Below, one piece after another: positions 4,846 through 5,347 of a stretch of 5,347 nucleotides of DNA. This DNA is from Rhizobium sp. LCM 4573. Lineage in GTDB: Bacteria > Pseudomonadota > Alphaproteobacteria > Rhizobiales > Rhizobiaceae. The position numbers and the translations under genes are program-made. The stretch spans positions 351,963-357,309 of the forward strand of contig NZ_MDDW01000029.1 in the NCBI RefSeq assembly GCF_001854865.1. Reading direction: 5' to 3'. The notes beneath the pieces are model-generated. The model had not been told where the DNA came from, did no database searches, and saw only the letters and a list, made by a program, of their open reading frames with translations. Position 1 is the stretch's first letter, and the number at the start of each line of letters is the position of its first letter.

Positions 4846-5347
4846 ATGCGTCAGATCGGCCATTTCATCGGCGGCAAGCACGTCGCCGGCACCAGCGGCC
4901 GCACGGCCAATGTCTATAATCCCGCAACCGGCGAGGTGCAGGCCGAGGTCGCGCTTGCGAGCGTCGCCGATGTGCGCGCCGCGGTGGAGAACGCCAGGGA
5001 AGCTCAGGTCAAGTGGGCAGCCACCAATCCGCAGCGCCGCGCCCGCGTGTTCATGAAATTCGTCGATCTCCTGAACCAGAACATGGACGATCTCGCGACG
5101 CTGCTTTCCAGCGAGCACGGCAAGACGGTGGAGGATTCCAAGGGCGACCTCGTGCGCGGGCTGGAAGTCTGCGAATTCGTGATCGGCATCCCGCATCTCT
5201 CCAAGGGCGAGTTCACCGAAGGCGCCGGTCCGCAGATCGACATGTATTCGCTGCGCCAGCCGGTCGGCGTCGGTGCGGGCATCACCCCGTTCAACTTCCC
5301 GGCCATGATCCCGATGTGGATGTTCGCCCCGGCGATCGCCTGCGGCA
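4846..5347 (+). CDS. mmsA: CoA-acylating methylmalonate-semialdehyde dehydrogenase, N-terminal part (3' end outside window)
   Basis: The first 167 residues of an aldehyde dehydrogenase superfamily enzyme (EC 1.2.1.27) that oxidises methylmalonate semialdehyde, or malonate semialdehyde, to propionyl-CoA or acetyl-CoA with NAD+ and CoA. It acts in valine catabolism and in myo-inositol and beta-alanine-type pathways, in the cytoplasm. Seen: HFIGGKHVAG and VYNPATGEV at the N-terminus, SSEHGKT at 88-94, GDLVRGLE at 100-107 whose Arg104 fits the substrate-binding Arg107 of Bacillus IolA as I recall it, and DMYSLRQPVG (132-141) followed by GAGITPFNFPAMIPMWMF (143-160), an MmsA hallmark containing Asn150 of the oxyanion hole. 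The catalytic Cys lies past the window end; about one third of a roughly 500-residue enzyme is present. The ATG at 4846 follows an excellent GGAGGAG (4833-4839) at 6 nt. Probably controlled by the divergent LysR gene. Confidence 0.95.
   Translation, partial: MRQIGHFIGGKHVAGTSGRTANVYNPATGEVQAEVALASVADVRAAVENAREAQVKWAATNPQRRARVFMKFVDLLNQNMDDLATLLSSEHGKTVEDSKGDLVRGLEVCEFVIGIPHLSKGEFTEGAGPQIDMYSLRQPVGVGAGITPFNFPAMIPMWMFAPAIACG

Noticed and set aside
3654..4847. Minus-strand open frame of 397 codons
   Set aside because: It overlaps lysR in another frame and runs through the control region and the RIME-like repeat; it has no family features.
3839..5056. Plus-strand open frame of 405 codons across lysR and the start of mmsA
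   Set aside because: It is antisense to lysR and out of frame with mmsA, both of which are clear family members, so it is a shadow.

Overview
The window is GC-rich, densely packed chromosomal DNA of an alphaproteobacterium, most likely Rhizobiaceae (Ensifer/Sinorhizobium/Rhizobium group). This rests on the protein types (DmeF-like metal exporter, alphaproteobacterial-type oligopeptidase B, CoA-acylating MmsA), strong G/C preference at third codon positions, a RIME-like palindromic mosaic repeat, a second short intergenic sequence resembling a rhizobial repeat, and a CtrA-type TTAA-N7-TTAAC box. No mobile element, CRISPR array, rRNA or tRNA gene was seen.

Layout. 3-431 (+): the C-terminal 142 residues of a DmeF-like Co/Ni cation diffusion facilitator, cut by the window start. 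432-526: a short convergent gap holding a degenerate repeat. Three genes then follow on the minus strand, transcribed right to left: ptrB-like oligopeptidase B (3586-1466, probably TTG start), a DUF1697 protein (1455-823) whose Shine-Dalgarno overlaps the ptrB stop, and an 89-residue protein of unknown function (796-527) with a CtrA-like palindrome just upstream. 3587-3853: an intergenic region with a candidate ptrB promoter, an inverted repeat over its -35, and the RIME-like element. 3854-4735 (-): a LysR-family regulator. 4736-4845: a divergent control region with a perfect 10-bp inverted repeat. 4846-5347 (+): the first 167 residues of methylmalonate-semialdehyde dehydrogenase (mmsA), cut by the window end.

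How the genes relate. The LysR gene and mmsA are divergent and share a 110-bp control region, so the regulator probably controls mmsA (valine, myo-inositol or beta-alanine-type catabolism) and itself. ptrB and the DUF1697 gene look translationally coupled. The 89-residue gene could be read from the same transcript or from its own CtrA-linked promoter. The metal exporter is a separate unit.

I found no new multi-gene system. The points most worth a second look are the CtrA-like palindrome before the orphan small gene, the loss of three of four acidic specificity residues in the oligopeptidase B, the long unconserved-looking tail of the DUF1697 protein, and the LysR/mmsA operator.
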